Source: Aquipseudomonas alcaligenes MRY13-0052
GTDB lineage: Bacteria > Pseudomonadota > Gammaproteobacteria > Pseudomonadales > Pseudomonadaceae
Assembly: GCA_000474255.1 (NCBI GenBank)
Contig: BATO01000002.1
Coordinates: forward strand, 1-64,000
Direction: 5' to 3'
Length of the DNA stretch: 64,000 bases
Below, piece by piece: positions 27,921 to 38,049 of the stretch. The notes under the pieces are model-generated. The model made no database searches. It was given only the letters and a program-made list of their open reading frames with translations, and was not told the origin of the DNA. A program made the position numbers and the translations under genes. Every line of letters starts with the position of its first letter. Positions within the stretch are counted from its first letter, which is position 1.

Positions 27921-27952
27921 GAGCCCCCGCGCATGCGGGGGCTCGTTCGTTT
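27921..27952 (+). terminator. Terminator of the ssu operon
   Basis: GAGCCCCCGC-GCAT-GCGGGGGCTC hairpin followed by GTTCGTTTG, 43 bp after ssuF. Confidence 0.8.
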
Positions 27953-27985
27953 GGGGGCATGTGCTCTGACGATGCTGATATGGAT

Positions 27986-28080
27986 TGTGGGAGCGAATTC
28001 ATTCGCGATGCGGACCGCAGGGCCGCCCGGAAGGACCGGGATCGCTGCGCGATCCTTCGCGAATGAATTCGCTCCCACAG
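27986..28080. repeat. REP doublet (REPIN)
   Basis: Near-perfect inverted pair TGTGGGAGCGAATTCATTCGCG and CGCGAATGAATTCGCTCCCACA around a GC-rich centre, between the convergent ssu and agu operons. Confidence 0.85.
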
Positions 28081-28121
28081 AGGTGTCGCCCGGGAAGCTA
28101 TCTGCACCTTGTGTCGTAATG

Positions 28122-28147
28122 AAAAAGCCCCGCTTTCGCGGGGCTTC
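28122..28147 (-). terminator. Terminator of the agu operon
   Basis: Read on the minus strand: AAGCCCCGC-GAAA-GCGGGGCTTTTTC, 18 bp beyond the aguA stop. Confidence 0.9.
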
Positions 28148-28164
28148 GTTCATCCGGGTTCGGC

Positions 28165-29271
28165 TCAGCGCGTCTGCGGTGCCGGCTGTTGCTGGGTGAT
28201 GCAGTGGATGTTGCCGCCGCCGAGGAGGATTTCGCGGCCGGGGACCATCACCACTTCGTGCTGCGGGAACAGGCGCTTGAGGATGGCTTCGGCTTCGGCG
28301 TCCTTGGGGTCGTCGAACTTGGGCGCGATGATGCCGCCGTTGACGATGAGGAAGTTGACGTAGGAGCCGGCCAGGCGGATCGACGGGTCGCGTTCCTGGG
28401 TGCCGGCCACCAGGTCGACGCCGGCGCATTCCTCGTCCGTGGCGTAGAGCGGGCCGGGGATCGGCATCTTGTGCACCACCAGCTGGCGGCCCTTGGCGTC
28501 ACGGGCTTGCTCCAGCACCTTCATCGCCGCCTGGCAGCGCGGGTAGTTGGGGTTGGCCGGGTCGTCGGTCCAGGCCAGCAGCACTTCGCCCGGGCGCACG
28601 TAGCAGCAGAAGTTGTCGACGTGGCCGTCGGTCTCGTCGTTGTAGAGGCCGTCCGGCAGCCAGATGATGCTGTCCACCGCCAGGTGGTCGCGCAGCACTG
28701 CCTCGATCTCCTCGCGACCCAGGTGCGGGTTGCGGTTGCGGTTGAGCAGGCATTCCTCGGTGGTGATCAGGGTGCCTTCGCCATCCACGTGGATGGAGCC
28801 GCCTTCCAGCACGAAGCCCTCGGTGCGGTAGCCCTGGCAGCCTTCGATGCGGAGGATCTTCGAGGCCACCTGGTCGTCGCGGTTCCACGGCGAGTAGAGG
28901 CCGCCGTCGAAGCCGCCCCAGGCGTTGAAGGCCCAGTCCACGCCGCGCACTTCACCCGTGTCGTTGGTCACGAAGGTGGGGCCGGTGTCCCGCACCCAGG
29001 CGTCGTCGGTGGTGATTTCCACCACGCGGATGTTCGGCTCGTCCAGGCGCTGGCAGGCGTTCTCGTACTGGCCGGCGCTGACGCATACGGTCACCGGCTC
29101 GAAGCGGGCGATGGCGCGGGCCACGGCGGTGAAGGCCGCCTGCGCGGGCTTGCCGCCGAGGCGCCAGTTGTCCGGGCGCTCGGGCCAGACCATCCAGGTG
29201 CGGCTGTGGGGTTCCCATTCCGCCGGCATGCGGAAGCCATCGGCGCGGGGGGTGCTGTTCAGAGGTTTCAT
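28165..29271 (-). CDS. aguA: Agmatine deiminase
   Basis: Hydrolyses agmatine to N-carbamoylputrescine and ammonia in the cytoplasm. The 368-residue protein belongs to the PPAD family: it starts with [20 protein letters not shown] and has [31 protein letters not shown] (in part) and ends with the active-site cysteine in [17 protein letters not shown] (about residue 358). It follows aguB on the same strand by 86 bp. Together they take agmatine to putrescine. Confidence 0.95.
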   Translation of the reverse strand: MKPLNSTPRADGFRMPAEWEPHSRTWMVWPERPDNWRLGGKPAQAAFTAVARAIARFEPVTVCVSAGQYENACQRLDEPNIRVVEITTDDAWVRDTGPTFVTNDTGEVRGVDWAFNAWGGFDGGLYSPWNRDDQVASKILRIEGCQGYRTEGFVLEGGSIHVDGEGTLITTEECLLNRNRNPHLGREEIEAVLRDHLAVDSIIWLPDGLYNDETDGHVDNFCCYVRPGEVLLAWTDDPANPNYPRCQAAMKVLEQARDAKGRQLVVHKMPIPGPLYATDEECAGVDLVAGTQERDPSIRLAGSYVNFLIVNGGIIAPKFDDPKDAEAEAILKRLFPQHEVVMVPGREILLGGGNIHCITQQQPAPQTR

Positions 29272-29357
29272 GGGGGTTACCTGTGGTCGCCCGGCGAGGG
29301 GCGCTGCGGTGGTTGTTGAGTGGGCCCCGCGCTGGCGGGGGCCACTGGAAAGGGGTG

Positions 29358-30236
<879 letters not shown>

Positions 30237-30299
30237 GAAGACACCTCGTCAGGACGATTGCTGTCGATGAACGGGCGCAGGTCGCCCGGGGATGGCGAC

Positions 30300-30385
30300 T
30301 TTATAATCGATAAAAATCTGCTTTAAAAGCGATTTAAATCGGTAAAAAGAAAATTATCGCCAATAAAACGGATGTTTATCGAATT
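30300..30385 (-). promoter_or_regulatory. AT-rich aguB promoter region with palindromes
   Basis: Within a very AT-rich 85-bp stretch are CGATTTAAATCG (30330-30341, perfect 12-bp palindrome) and ATAAAACGGATGTTTAT (30363-30379, imperfect dyad). The words TTATCG / CGATAA recur several times. A good location for AguR operator(s) controlling aguBA. Confidence 0.55.
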
Positions 30386-30410
30386 AAAGGCGGATAGAAA
30401 TCGAGCGATT

Positions 30411-31061
30411 TCAGGGGGTATCGGCAAGCCCGACGGCCCGCTTGGGCAGGAAGGGCGGCAGGTAGAGGCCGAGGTAGGCATCGAACACGCGCATGCCTTC
30501 CTCGGCGAAGCGCGGGGTGATCTCGCCGTGCAGCTGCACCGAACGGGCATAGACGCGATCGCCCAGCTCCATGGCCAGGGCGAAGACGTCGAGGTCGCCC
30601 GGCAGCGCCGGCAGTTCGAAGTGGCGCTCGAACAGGCGGTGCATCAGGCGGCCCAGCTCGATGTCGTGCTGGCGGTCGGCCTGGGTCACTTCGGTGAGGC
30701 CGTGCTGGGCGAGGATCAGCTGACGCGCGGCGGTGTCATCGGCGTAGATCGCCAGCATGCGTTCTTCCACCAGGCGCGAGAGGTCGCGCCAGCTGCCCAG
30801 GCGGCCGTGTTCCACCGGCTCCTGCAGGCAGGCGCGGAAGGCGGCGTGCACCTCGGCGGTGAGGCCTTCGAGGATGGCCGGCACGCTGGCGAAGAAGTGG
30901 TAGACGGAGGAGGGCGGCATGTCCGCGCGCTCGGCCACGCTGTAGATCGACAGGTTGGCCACGCCTTCCTCGGCCAGCAGCGCCCGTGCGGCGTCGAGGA
31001 TCCCGGCGATGCGCAGCTGGCTGCTGGCGCGGGGTTTGCGAGGGGTGGCGGGACGCGACAT
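30411..31061 (-). CDS. aguR: TetR-family regulator of agmatine use
   Basis: DNA-binding repressor of 216 residues. The TetR helix-turn-helix lies at residues 15-60 (RIAGILDAARALLAEEGVAN and MPPSSVYHFFASVPAI). The rest is a helical ligand domain. AAGGAG precedes the ATG. Located directly upstream of aguBA on the same strand, as expected for AguR, which in P. aeruginosa responds to agmatine and N-carbamoylputrescine. Confidence 0.85.
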   Translation of the reverse strand: MSRPATPRKPRASSQLRIAGILDAARALLAEEGVANLSIYSVAERADMPPSSVYHFFASVPAILEGLTAEVHAAFRACLQEPVEHGRLGSWRDLSRLVEERMLAIYADDTAARQLILAQHGLTEVTQADRQHDIELGRLMHRLFERHFELPALPGDLDVFALAMELGDRVYARSVQLHGEITPRFAEEGMRVFDAYLGLYLPPFLPKRAVGLADTP

Positions 31062-31136
31062 GGACGGCTCCTTGGCATGAGGCCGCTATTGGACGTTAGC
31101 CATGGGCCCCATGCAATACCGATGCGTCCCGTTCGT

Positions 31137-31592
31137 TCAACTGGCGCTGACCGGTTCCACCTTGAGCAGCACACCGTCCTGGCCGACCACGCGGACCTGG
31201 GCGCCGACGGGCAGGTCGGGCCCGACCACCAGCCACACCGAATCGCCGGCCTTGATCTTGCCGCGCCCGCCTTCGATGGCCTGGTGCAGGGCGAACTGGC
31301 GGCCGACGAATTCCTGGCCCCGGCGGTTCAGCCCCGGCTGGTCGGAGGGCTTGGCGGCGCTGCGCTGGCGACGCCACCAGTAGACGGCGGTGCACACCGA
31401 GAGCACGCCGAAGAGGAGGAACTGCACCTCCCACGGGATGCCCGGCACGAGGAAGGTGAGCACGCCCACCGCGGCGGCGGCGAGGCCGATCCACAGCAGG
31501 TAGCCGCCGGCGCCGAAGACTTCGAGGATCAGCAGCAGGGTGCCCAGGGCCAGCCAGTCCCAGAAGGACAGGGTCTGCAGGTAGCCGAGCAT
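31137..31592 (-). CDS. NfeD-family membrane protein
   Basis: A 151-residue inner-membrane protein with two or three hydrophobic spans (about residues 10-75) and a C-terminal OB-fold beta-barrel (about 85-150, QEFVGRQFALHQAIEGGRGK, VQVRVVGQDGVLLKVEPV-like). NfeD proteins partner SPFH/stomatin proteins; here its ATG is only 2 bp after the SPFH gene stop. The pair probably organises membrane microdomains. Confidence 0.88.
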   Translation of the reverse strand: MLGYLQTLSFWDWLALGTLLLILEVFGAGGYLLWIGLAAAAVGVLTFLVPGIPWEVQFLLFGVLSVCTAVYWWRRQRSAAKPSDQPGLNRRGQEFVGRQFALHQAIEGGRGKIKAGDSVWLVVGPDLPVGAQVRVVGQDGVLLKVEPVSAS

Positions 31593-31594
31593 GG

Positions 31595-32515
31595 TCAGAC
31601 CTTCTTGTCGCCGAAGGTGGCTTTGACGATCTCGCCGATGCCGCCCACCGAGCCGATCACCTGGCTGGCCTCCAGCGGCATGAGGATCACCTTGCTGTTG
31701 TTGGCGCTGGCCAGGCTGCCCAGGGCCTCGACGTATTTCTGCGCGACGAAGTAGTTCACCGCCTGCACGTTGCCGTTGGCGATGGCCTGGGACACCACGC
31801 GGGTCGCCTCGGCTTCGGCCTGGGCGGCGCGTTCGCGGGCCTCGGCTTCTAGGAAGGCGGCGGCGCGCTCGCCCTCGGCGCGGAGGATTTCCGCCTGCTT
31901 GTGGCCTTCGGCGGTGAGGATGGCGGCGGAGCGGGAGCCTTCGGCCTCGAGGATCTGCGCGCGCTTCAGGCGCTCGGCCTTCATCTGGCTGGCCATGGCT
32001 TCCACCAGGTCGGCGGGCGGGCTGATGTCCTTGATCTCGATGCGGGTGACCTTGATGCCCCAGGGCGCGGTGGCTTCGTCGACGGTGCGCAGCAGGCGCT
32101 CGTTGATGGCATCGCGCTGGCTGAGCATGGCGTCCAGCTCCATGGAGCCGAGCACGGTGCGGATGTTGGTCATCACCAGGTTGCGGATGGCGTGCTCGAG
32201 GTTGTTCACCTCATAGGCCGCCTGGGCCGCGTTGATCACCTGGAAGAAGCACACGGCGTCGATCTCGACGATGGCGTTGTCGGCGCTGATGGCTTCCTGC
32301 GGGGGGATGTCCAGCACGGCTTCCATGACGTTGAGCTTGCGGCCGATGCGGTCCATCACCGGGACGATGATGTTCAGGCCCGGCTTGAGGGTGTTGGTGT
32401 AGCGGCCGAAGCGCTCCACCGTCCACTCGTAGCCCTGCGGCACGACCTTGAAGCCCATGAAGACGATGGCCACGGCGAGCGCGACGAAGAGGAGTACGAC
32501 TGTGGTGATGCCCAT
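31595..32515 (-). CDS. SPFH/paraslipin (QmcA/stomatin-like) protein
   Basis: A 306-residue protein with one N-terminal membrane anchor (residues 5-25) and an SPFH domain (about 25-190), seen in [35 protein letters not shown] and [17 protein letters not shown] long charged coiled coil rich in Ala and Glu follows (about 190-265, [20 protein letters not shown]). Probable role is scaffolding of membrane proteases or microdomains with the NfeD partner downstream. Confidence 0.9.
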   Translation of the reverse strand: MGITTVVLLFVALAVAIVFMGFKVVPQGYEWTVERFGRYTNTLKPGLNIIVPVMDRIGRKLNVMEAVLDIPPQEAISADNAIVEIDAVCFFQVINAAQAAYEVNNLEHAIRNLVMTNIRTVLGSMELDAMLSQRDAINERLLRTVDEATAPWGIKVTRIEIKDISPPADLVEAMASQMKAERLKRAQILEAEGSRSAAILTAEGHKQAEILRAEGERAAAFLEAEARERAAQAEAEATRVVSQAIANGNVQAVNYFVAQKYVEALGSLASANNSKVILMPLEASQVIGSVGGIGEIVKATFGDKKV

Positions 32516-32591
32516 GACTGTTCCCTGTAGGTGAGTGCCGGCAGCGGCCTTTCTCGGTTATCCGCCCGGATTCTGCGCCGGGCGGCGGTGG

Positions 32592-34376
32592 TTACTTCTG
32601 TTCGCTCTGCGGGGTGACCCGCAGCACTTCCTCGACCGTGGTGAGGCCGGCGGCGACCTTCTGCGCGCCGGACAGGCGCAGGCTGCGCATGCCTTCCTTG
32701 AAGGCGTTGCGGCGCAGGCCGACCAGGTCGGTGTCGGCGGTGATGTAGCTCTTCACCGAGTCCGATAGCAGCATGATCTCGTAGACCCCGGCGCGGCCCC
32801 GGTAGCCGGTGTCGCGGCATTCCAGGCAGCCCACGGCGCGGTTCGCCCCGGTGGGCAGCGGTGCGCTCCAGGGGCGGGTGAGGTTCTGCCAGTCCTCTTC
32901 TTCCAGCTCGATGGGCGCCTTGCAGTGCGGGCACAGGGTGCGCACCAGGCGCTGGGCCATGACCCCGAGCAGGGTGGCGCGCAGCAGGTAGTAGGGCACG
33001 CCCAGTTCCAGCAGGCGGGTGATGGCGCTGGGGGCGTCGTTGGTGTGCAGGGTGGAGAGCACCAGGTGGCCGGTGAGCGCCGCCTGGATGGCCATCTCGG
33101 CGGTTTCCAGGTCGCGGATCTCGCCGACCATGATGATGTCCGGGTCCTGGCGCATCAGCGCGCGCACGCCGCTGGCGAAGGTCAGGTCGATGTTGTGCTG
33201 CACCTGCATCTGGTTGAAGGCGCCCTCGATCATCTCGATGGGGTCTTCGATGGTGCAGACGTTCACCTCGCTGGTGGCCAGCTGCTTGAGCGTGGTGTAG
33301 AGCGTGGTGGTCTTGCCCGAGCCGGTGGGGCCGGTGACCAGGATGATGCCGTTGGGCTGGTTGGTCATGCTCTGCCAGCGCTTCAGGTCGTCCTGGGAGA
33401 AGCCGAGCTGGTCGAAGCTCTTGAGCAGCACCTCGGGGTCGAAGATCCGCATCACCATCTTCTCGCCGAAGGCGGTGGGCAGTGTGGACAGGCGCAGCTC
33501 CACCTCGCCGCCTTCCGGGGTCTTGGTCTTGACCCGGCCGTCCTGGGGCTTGCGCTTCTCCGCCACGTTCATGCGGCCGAGGCTCTTCAGGCGGCTGACG
33601 ATGGCCATCGTCACCTGCGGTGGGAACTGGTAGACGGTGTGCAGCACGCCGTCGATGCGGAAGCGCACGGTGCCCTGTTCGCGGCGCGGCTCGATGTGGA
33701 TGTCACTGGCGCGCTGCTGGTAGGCGTACTGGAACAGCCAGTCGACGATGTTGACGATATGCGCGTCGTTGGCGTCAGGTTCCTGGTCGTTCGCCCCCAG
33801 TTTCAGCAATTGTTCGAAGTTGCCGACGCCGCTGATCTTCTGGTCCACGGCATTGGCGCCGCTGACCGACTTGGCCAGGCGGTAGAACTCCACGGTGAAG
33901 CGCTGGATGTCTGCCGGGTTGGCGACGATGCGCTTGATCGGGCGCTTGAGCACGTGGGTGAGGTTGCCCTCCCAGCTGTGCACGAAGGGCTGGGCGCTGG
34001 CGATGGTGACGCTCTCGCTGTCGGCAGCCACGGCGAGGATCTTGTGGCGCTGGGCGAAGGCGTAGGACATCAGCGGGGTGACCGCGGCGACGTCGATCTT
34101 CAGCGGGTCGATGCGCAGGTAGGGCTGGCCGGCGTACTCGGAAAGCCAGACGGTCAGGGCTTCGAGGTCGAGCTTCTTGCCGGGGCGCTTGAGGTCGTCG
34201 ACCTGCTGGCTGGCGAGGAATTCCAGCGGGTGCTGCTGGTTGTTCACTGCGCTGCGGCGAATCGCCATGCACTGCTCGGCGGTGTCCTGGGCGATCCGGC
34301 CCTGGTTCACCAGCTCCCGCAGGAGGTCGTTGAGGTCCAGCCAGCGATCCTGGGCGGCTGAGGCAAAAGCGGACAT
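32592..34376 (-). CDS. GspE/PilB-type secretion ATPase
   Basis: AAA-type traffic ATPase of 594 residues. N-terminal MshEN-like region (about 20-160) is followed by the ATPase core: Walker A LVTGPTGSGKTTTLYT, Asp box, Walker B ALMRQDPDIIMVGEIRD and His box LVLSTLHTNDAPSAITR. Two Cys pairs (CPHCKAP and CLECRDTGYRGRAGVYE) form the zinc tetracysteine typical of GspE/PilB. No other type II secretion or pilus genes are adjacent, so it is an orphan here; its partner machine is unknown. AAGGAG precedes the ATG. Confidence 0.9.
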   Translation of the reverse strand: MSAFASAAQDRWLDLNDLLRELVNQGRIAQDTAEQCMAIRRSAVNNQQHPLEFLASQQVDDLKRPGKKLDLEALTVWLSEYAGQPYLRIDPLKIDVAAVTPLMSYAFAQRHKILAVAADSESVTIASAQPFVHSWEGNLTHVLKRPIKRIVANPADIQRFTVEFYRLAKSVSGANAVDQKISGVGNFEQLLKLGANDQEPDANDAHIVNIVDWLFQYAYQQRASDIHIEPRREQGTVRFRIDGVLHTVYQFPPQVTMAIVSRLKSLGRMNVAEKRKPQDGRVKTKTPEGGEVELRLSTLPTAFGEKMVMRIFDPEVLLKSFDQLGFSQDDLKRWQSMTNQPNGIILVTGPTGSGKTTTLYTTLKQLATSEVNVCTIEDPIEMIEGAFNQMQVQHNIDLTFASGVRALMRQDPDIIMVGEIRDLETAEMAIQAALTGHLVLSTLHTNDAPSAITRLLELGVPYYLLRATLLGVMAQRLVRTLCPHCKAPIELEEEDWQNLTRPWSAPLPTGANRAVGCLECRDTGYRGRAGVYEIMLLSDSVKSYITADTDLVGLRRNAFKEGMRSLRLSGAQKVAAGLTTVEEVLRVTPQSEQK

Positions 34377-34510
34377 GCAGGCTCCTTGGTCACGCGATCC
34401 CGGTCAGGGAAGAGTAGCCAACGCACTCTTCCGTGGAGGGGGCACAGGATGCCCGAATCGGCGCCTCGGGGCGAAGGGCATTGCGTGATCGGGTGCACCG
34501 AACGGCGTGG

Positions 34511-34858
34511 TCAGGATGCCGCAGGCTGCACATCCACCGAAAACACGCTGACCAGGGAGCGCATTTTCTGCGCGATGACCTCGGCGCGGTGGAGGGTCAG
34601 GCCGTCCTGGCGCACCCGCAGCAGCAGCTCGTCGCCCTGGCGGCTGGACTCCAGCCACTGTGGCACCAGTTGCAGCTGGGCGAAGTAGCCGAGCAGGCGG
34701 CTGAGGATGTCCGCGTCGGCCTCGGCGAGGATGGTGAAGCACAGGGTGCGCGCCTGGCCGGGCAGGTGCGCCTTGCTCCACACATCCTCACGCGGCGCGA
34801 GGGCGGTGGGGAAGGGCAGTGGCGGGGTGACGCGGGGCGATTCGTCGAGATCGAGCAT
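34511..34858 (-). CDS. Small conserved protein with ACT-like pattern
   Basis: A 115-residue cytoplasmic protein. After a proline-rich start, QARTLCFTILAEADADILSR and QLQLVPQWLESSRQGDELLL suggest a beta-alpha-beta ACT-like fold, ending MRSLVSVFSVDV. ACT-like fold is inferred from pattern only. Upstream of the secretion ATPase gene on the same strand, about 130 bp away. Confidence 0.65.
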   Translation of the reverse strand: MLDLDESPRVTPPLPFPTALAPREDVWSKAHLPGQARTLCFTILAEADADILSRLLGYFAQLQLVPQWLESSRQGDELLLRVRQDGLTLHRAEVIAQKMRSLVSVFSVDVQPAAS

Positions 34859-34985
34859 GGTGGCGTGGCTCCGGAGGCGATGGCCTATTTTCCGGGCGCC
34901 GAGGGGAGAATTTCTGCCTGTTTATTGGTCGTTTCGGCTAATTGAGGAATAGAATTTCCCCGATATCCGGATATTGGGGTTTTTC

Positions 34986-35456
34986 ATGCCTGTCGAACTC
35001 GATCCCTACGACCGCCGCATCCTCGAGCTGCTGCAGGAAGACGCCGGCATCGCCACCGCCGAGATCGCCGAGCGCATCGGCCTGTCCCAGTCGCCCTGCT
35101 GGCGGCGCATCCAGCGGCTCAAGGAGGAAGGCGTGATCCGCCGCCAGGTGACCCTGCTGGACCGGCGCAAGATCGGCCTCAACGCGCAGATCTTCGCCCA
35201 GGTGAAGCTCAACGCCCACGGCCGCTCCAACCTCACCGAATTCGCCGAGGCCATGCAGGGCTTCCCCGAGGTGCTGGAATGCCACGTGCTGATGGGCGCG
35301 GTGGACTTCATGCTGCGCATCGTCACCAAGGACATCGAGGCCTACGAGCGCTTCTTCTTCGAGAAGCTGTCACTGGTGCCGGGCATCCAGGAGGTCAACT
35401 CCATCGTCGCCCTGTCGGAGATCAAGTCGACCACCCGCTTGCCTGTGGGCGGGTAG
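34986..35456 (+). CDS. Lrp/AsnC-family transcriptional regulator
   Basis: A 156-residue regulator. The helix-turn-helix (LDPYDRRILELLQEDAGI, EIAERIGLSQSPCWRRIQRL) is followed by an AsnC ligand-binding domain with ECHVLMGAVDFMLRIVTKD. I place the start at 34986, matching the usual family N-terminus, rather than at an in-frame ATG 12 bp upstream. Diverges from the small conserved gene; the target is not evident from the context. Confidence 0.9.
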   Translation: MPVELDPYDRRILELLQEDAGIATAEIAERIGLSQSPCWRRIQRLKEEGVIRRQVTLLDRRKIGLNAQIFAQVKLNAHGRSNLTEFAEAMQGFPEVLECHVLMGAVDFMLRIVTKDIEAYERFFFEKLSLVPGIQEVNSIVALSEIKSTTRLPVGG

Positions 35457-35822
35457 GGAGATGCACGGAGGTACCCGTGGGAGCGAATTCATTGGCTCTG
35501 ACTGCGTTAGCTGTTGTGGTTTTAATGCAGGCGCTCAAGCACGGTGCTTTCCAGGCATTTATGGATTTCTTCCACCTCCACCGCATGGGTTTCGCTTCGC
35601 TCTACACCATCCTACGAAAGCCCGTGCGCACCACGTAGCGATGCGCTGGACGAAGAAAGTTGGAGCAGCCGCCAAGGCCCCTCCAGGAGGCCGAACGCAG
35701 TCGTTGCGCCGGGGGACGAGCGGCATGGATGCCGCGAGAGGCGCGCCAGGCCATGGATGGCCCATCGCGCCGGCCCCCAGAGCAACGATGGAGTGAGGGA
35801 ACCCCGGCGAAGCCGGGGCCGG

Positions 35823-35910
35823 ATGATGGGGCAAGCCCTTTTGGTTTCTTTTGGGTGGTTCGGCACCCCGACGACTGCCAAAAGAGACTCGCCCGGGGGG
35901 GCGAAACCAG
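35823..35910. repeat. Pseudomonas dispersed element with CTTTTGG inverted motif
   Basis: GGCAAGCCCTTTTGGTTTCTTTTGGGTGG is followed about 30 bp later by GCCAAAAGAGACTCGCCCGGG. I recall this arrangement (…TTTGGTTACTTTT… / …AAAAGTAACTCGCC…) as a dispersed intergenic sequence in Pseudomonas and relatives. Function unknown. Confidence 0.6.
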
Positions 35911-35974
35911 AAACATCACCAGAGCTCGGCAATCAGCTGGGCTCAATTCTTCTAGCAACACTTAACGCAGACAG

Positions 35975-36075
35975 AGCCAATTCATTCGCGATGGCAGCCG
36001 ATAGGCTGCCGCTCCTTGCGGGTTCGCGCCTGGGGCCGCTGCGCGGCCCTTTCGCGAATGAATTCGCCCCTACAG
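35975..36075. repeat. REP doublet
   Basis: CAATTCATTCGCGATGGCAGCC and GCGAATGAATTCGCCCCTACAG in inverted orientation around a GC-rich centre; same family as at 4.6 and 28.0 kb. Confidence 0.75.
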
Positions 36076-36139
36076 GAGCATGCCGATGCGTCGAATGCCG
36101 TAGGGCGGGTGAAACCCGCCGGCTTATCCCGCAGAAGCG

Positions 36140-36168
36140 AAAAAGCCCCGCATCGGCGGGGCTTTTTC
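36140..36168. terminator. Bidirectional hairpin
   Basis: AAAAAGCCCCGC-ATC-GGCGGGGCTTTTT: near-perfect stem with A-run before and T-run after, able to terminate transcripts from either side. Confidence 0.8.
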
Positions 36169-36173
36169 AGCAC

Positions 36174-36234
36174 GTAGCCCGGGCTTCAGCCCGGGAGCGG
36201 GGCAGGGCCATCCCCGTGCTGAAGCCCGGGCTAC
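36174..36234. repeat. Inverted GTAGCCCGGGCTTCAGCCCGGG repeat
   Basis: GTAGCCCGGGCTTCAGCCCGGG at one end and GCTGAAGCCCGGGCTAC at the other. Related units occur at 13.5, 44.07 and 63.1 kb. Confidence 0.75.
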
Positions 36235-36263
36235 TGGATGGGCCGGTGTAAACCCCGTAGGCA

Positions 36264-36292
36264 CAAAAAAGGCCGGCAGAGGCCGGCCTTTC
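36264..36292 (-). terminator. Terminator of argC
   Basis: On the minus strand: AAGGCCGGC-CTCT-GCCGGCCTTTTTTG, 16 bp beyond the argC stop. Confidence 0.9.
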
Positions 36293-36307
36293 TCGTTGTG
36301 CAGCGGA

Positions 36308-37255
36308 TCAGGCGTTGAGGCCGGTGGCCTCGTCGGCGCCGATGTGCACGTTCATGCACTGCACTGCGGCACCGGCGGCGCCCTTGCCGAGGTTGTCCAG
36401 GCGCGCGACCAGGTTGAGGCGGTCGGCGGAGCCGAAGACGAAGAGGTCGACGCGGTTGGTGTCGTTGCAGCCCTGGACGTCGAAGAAGCCGCCGTCGAGG
36501 TTGGCTTCGTCACCGGCCGGCATCACCCGCACGAACTGTTCGCCGGCGTAGTGCTGGCTGTAGATCTCGGTGATTTCGGCGGCGCTGGCCTTGCGCGCCA
36601 GGCGCTCGGTGTAGAGCGGCACGGTGACCGCCAGGCCCTTGAGGAAGGGGCCGACGATGGGGTTGAACACCGGCGCCTGGGCCAGGCGGGCCTGGACGCG
36701 CATTTCCGGCAGGTGCTTGTGCTCCAGGCCCAGGGCGTAGGGGCGTGGGCTCATCAGGGCGGCGTCGTTGCCGGCTTCGTACTGGGCGATCATGCCCTTG
36801 CCGCCACCGCTGTAGCCAGTGAGGGAGAAGGTCGACAGCGGGTAGTCGGCGGGCAGCAGGCCGGCGTCGATCAGCGGGCGCACGGCGAGGATGAAGGCAC
36901 TGGCGTGGCAGCCGGGCACGGCGATGCGCTTGCTGGTGCGGATCTTCTCGCGCTGGCCGGCGGCCAGTTCCGGCAGGCCATAGGCCCAGCTGTCATCGGT
37001 GCGGAACGCGGTGCTGGCGTCGATGATGCAGGTGTTCGGGTTGGTCACCAGCGACACCGCCTCGCGGGAGGCCACGTCGGGCAGGCAGAGGAAGGCGACG
37101 TCGGCGGTATTCAGGAAGCGCGCGCGCTCCTGCGGGTCCTTGCGTTTGTCATCGGCGATGCGCAGCAGCTCGATGTCGGCACGGCCGGACAGGTAGTCGA
37201 GCAAGCGGAGGCCGGTGGTGCCTTCCTGACCATCTACGAACACTTTGAAAACCAT
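36308..37255 (-). CDS. argC: N-acetyl-gamma-glutamyl-phosphate reductase (type 2)
   Basis: NADPH-dependent reductase of arginine synthesis, 315 residues from the ATG at 37255 ([20 protein letters not shown]). The active-site cysteine is in [19 protein letters not shown] (about residue 117), and the short length and HKHLPEM motif mark the AstC-free type 2 form found in pseudomonads. An in-frame extension upstream is rejected since family members start with the VFVDGQ strand. Other arginine genes (argE, argA) are 2-4 kb away but on the opposite strand. Confidence 0.92.
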   Translation of the reverse strand: MVFKVFVDGQEGTTGLRLLDYLSGRADIELLRIADDKRKDPQERARFLNTADVAFLCLPDVASREAVSLVTNPNTCIIDASTAFRTDDSWAYGLPELAAGQREKIRTSKRIAVPGCHASAFILAVRPLIDAGLLPADYPLSTFSLTGYSGGGKGMIAQYEAGNDAALMSPRPYALGLEHKHLPEMRVQARLAQAPVFNPIVGPFLKGLAVTVPLYTERLARKASAAEITEIYSQHYAGEQFVRVMPAGDEANLDGGFFDVQGCNDTNRVDLFVFGSADRLNLVARLDNLGKGAAGAAVQCMNVHIGADEATGLNA

Positions 37256-37340
37256 GGCGGACTCTCTCGGACAGACGAATGAAGAGCGGGGCGCGCATTG
37301 TAACCAGCGGGGTGGCGCCTTGGCCAAGCGCGTCGGCGGA

Positions 37341-38000
37341 TCAGCCCCGCGAGGCGTTGGGCGGTGTGGCGGCGGGCGGCGGGGTGAGGCCCATGGAGAC
37401 GTAGATGCTGGTCAGCGCGTCGACGCCCATGTCGGCCGGGCGCACCCAGTCCACCGGCACGTAGAGCAGGCCGCCACCCACGGGGATGGGCGCGGTGGGC
37501 ACCAGGATGGCGCAGTAGGGCCGGCCTTCCAGCTCGATGGGTGCGGAGCTGGGCTGCAGGGCGAGCACCGCCGCGCCGTCTCCGCCGAAGAAGCACCAGA
37601 CCGGCTTCATGGTGGTGATGTCGGCGTTCTTTTCCTTGTCGAGCATGCCGACGAAGCGGTCGGCGATGTTGTAGACGTTGCCGATCAGCGGGGTGCGCCG
37701 CAGGGTCTGGTCGAACAGCCAGGCCAGCGGCCGGCGCAGGCCCAGCTGCACGGCCAGGCCCAGGGGATAGAGGCTGCCCAGCAGCACCAGGGTGCCGACG
37801 AACCAGGCCAGCACCGGGCTGCTGGCGAACGGCTGGCCGAGGGCGGCGAGCAGTTGGCCGATCAGGGTCGAGGGGCCCACCAGGCGGTTGAGCAGGCTGA
37901 CGATCCAGGCCAGCAGGGCCAGGGTCAGCACCAGTGGCAGCAGGGCCAGTAGGCCGGTCAGCCAGGTGCCGAGCAGGGATCGGAAGCTTTGCTTGAACAT
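37341..38000 (-). CDS. DUF502 membrane protein
   Basis: A 219-residue inner-membrane protein with two long hydrophobic spans (about residues 12-35 and 57-82) separated by a periplasmic or cytoplasmic loop, then a soluble part containing [17 protein letters not shown] and [19 protein letters not shown], both hallmarks of DUF502. Function unknown; the family is widespread in bacteria and plants (COV-like). Confidence 0.88.
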   Translation of the reverse strand: MFKQSFRSLLGTWLTGLLALLPLVLTLALLAWIVSLLNRLVGPSTLIGQLLAALGQPFASSPVLAWFVGTLVLLGSLYPLGLAVQLGLRRPLAWLFDQTLRRTPLIGNVYNIADRFVGMLDKEKNADITTMKPVWCFFGGDGAAVLALQPSSAPIELEGRPYCAILVPTAPIPVGGGLLYVPVDWVRPADMGVDALTSIYVSMGLTPPPAATPPNASRG

Positions 38001-38049
38001 CGGGTGGGTTCCTCATCGGCACCGCGCGGGCGCGCGGTGCCGGGTCGCA

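Larger units (their letters stand above)
35457..36307. other. 850-bp gene-free region made of repeats
   Basis: No believable gene. It holds a half REP (35478-35496), a half of the GGGTTTCGC...CATCCTACG family (35584-35620), a repeated unit with TTTTGGTTTCTTTTGG and CCAAAAGAGACTCGCCC (35823-35910), a REP pair (35975-36075), a bidirectional hairpin (36140-36168) and a CCCGGGCTTCAGCCCGGG pair (36174-36234). Short ORFs here run through repeats and lack ribosome sites. Confidence 0.75.

Noticed and set aside
35544-36251. 235-codon ORF in the repeat-rich region
   Set aside because: It reads through several different repeat units and part of a terminator; not a real gene.
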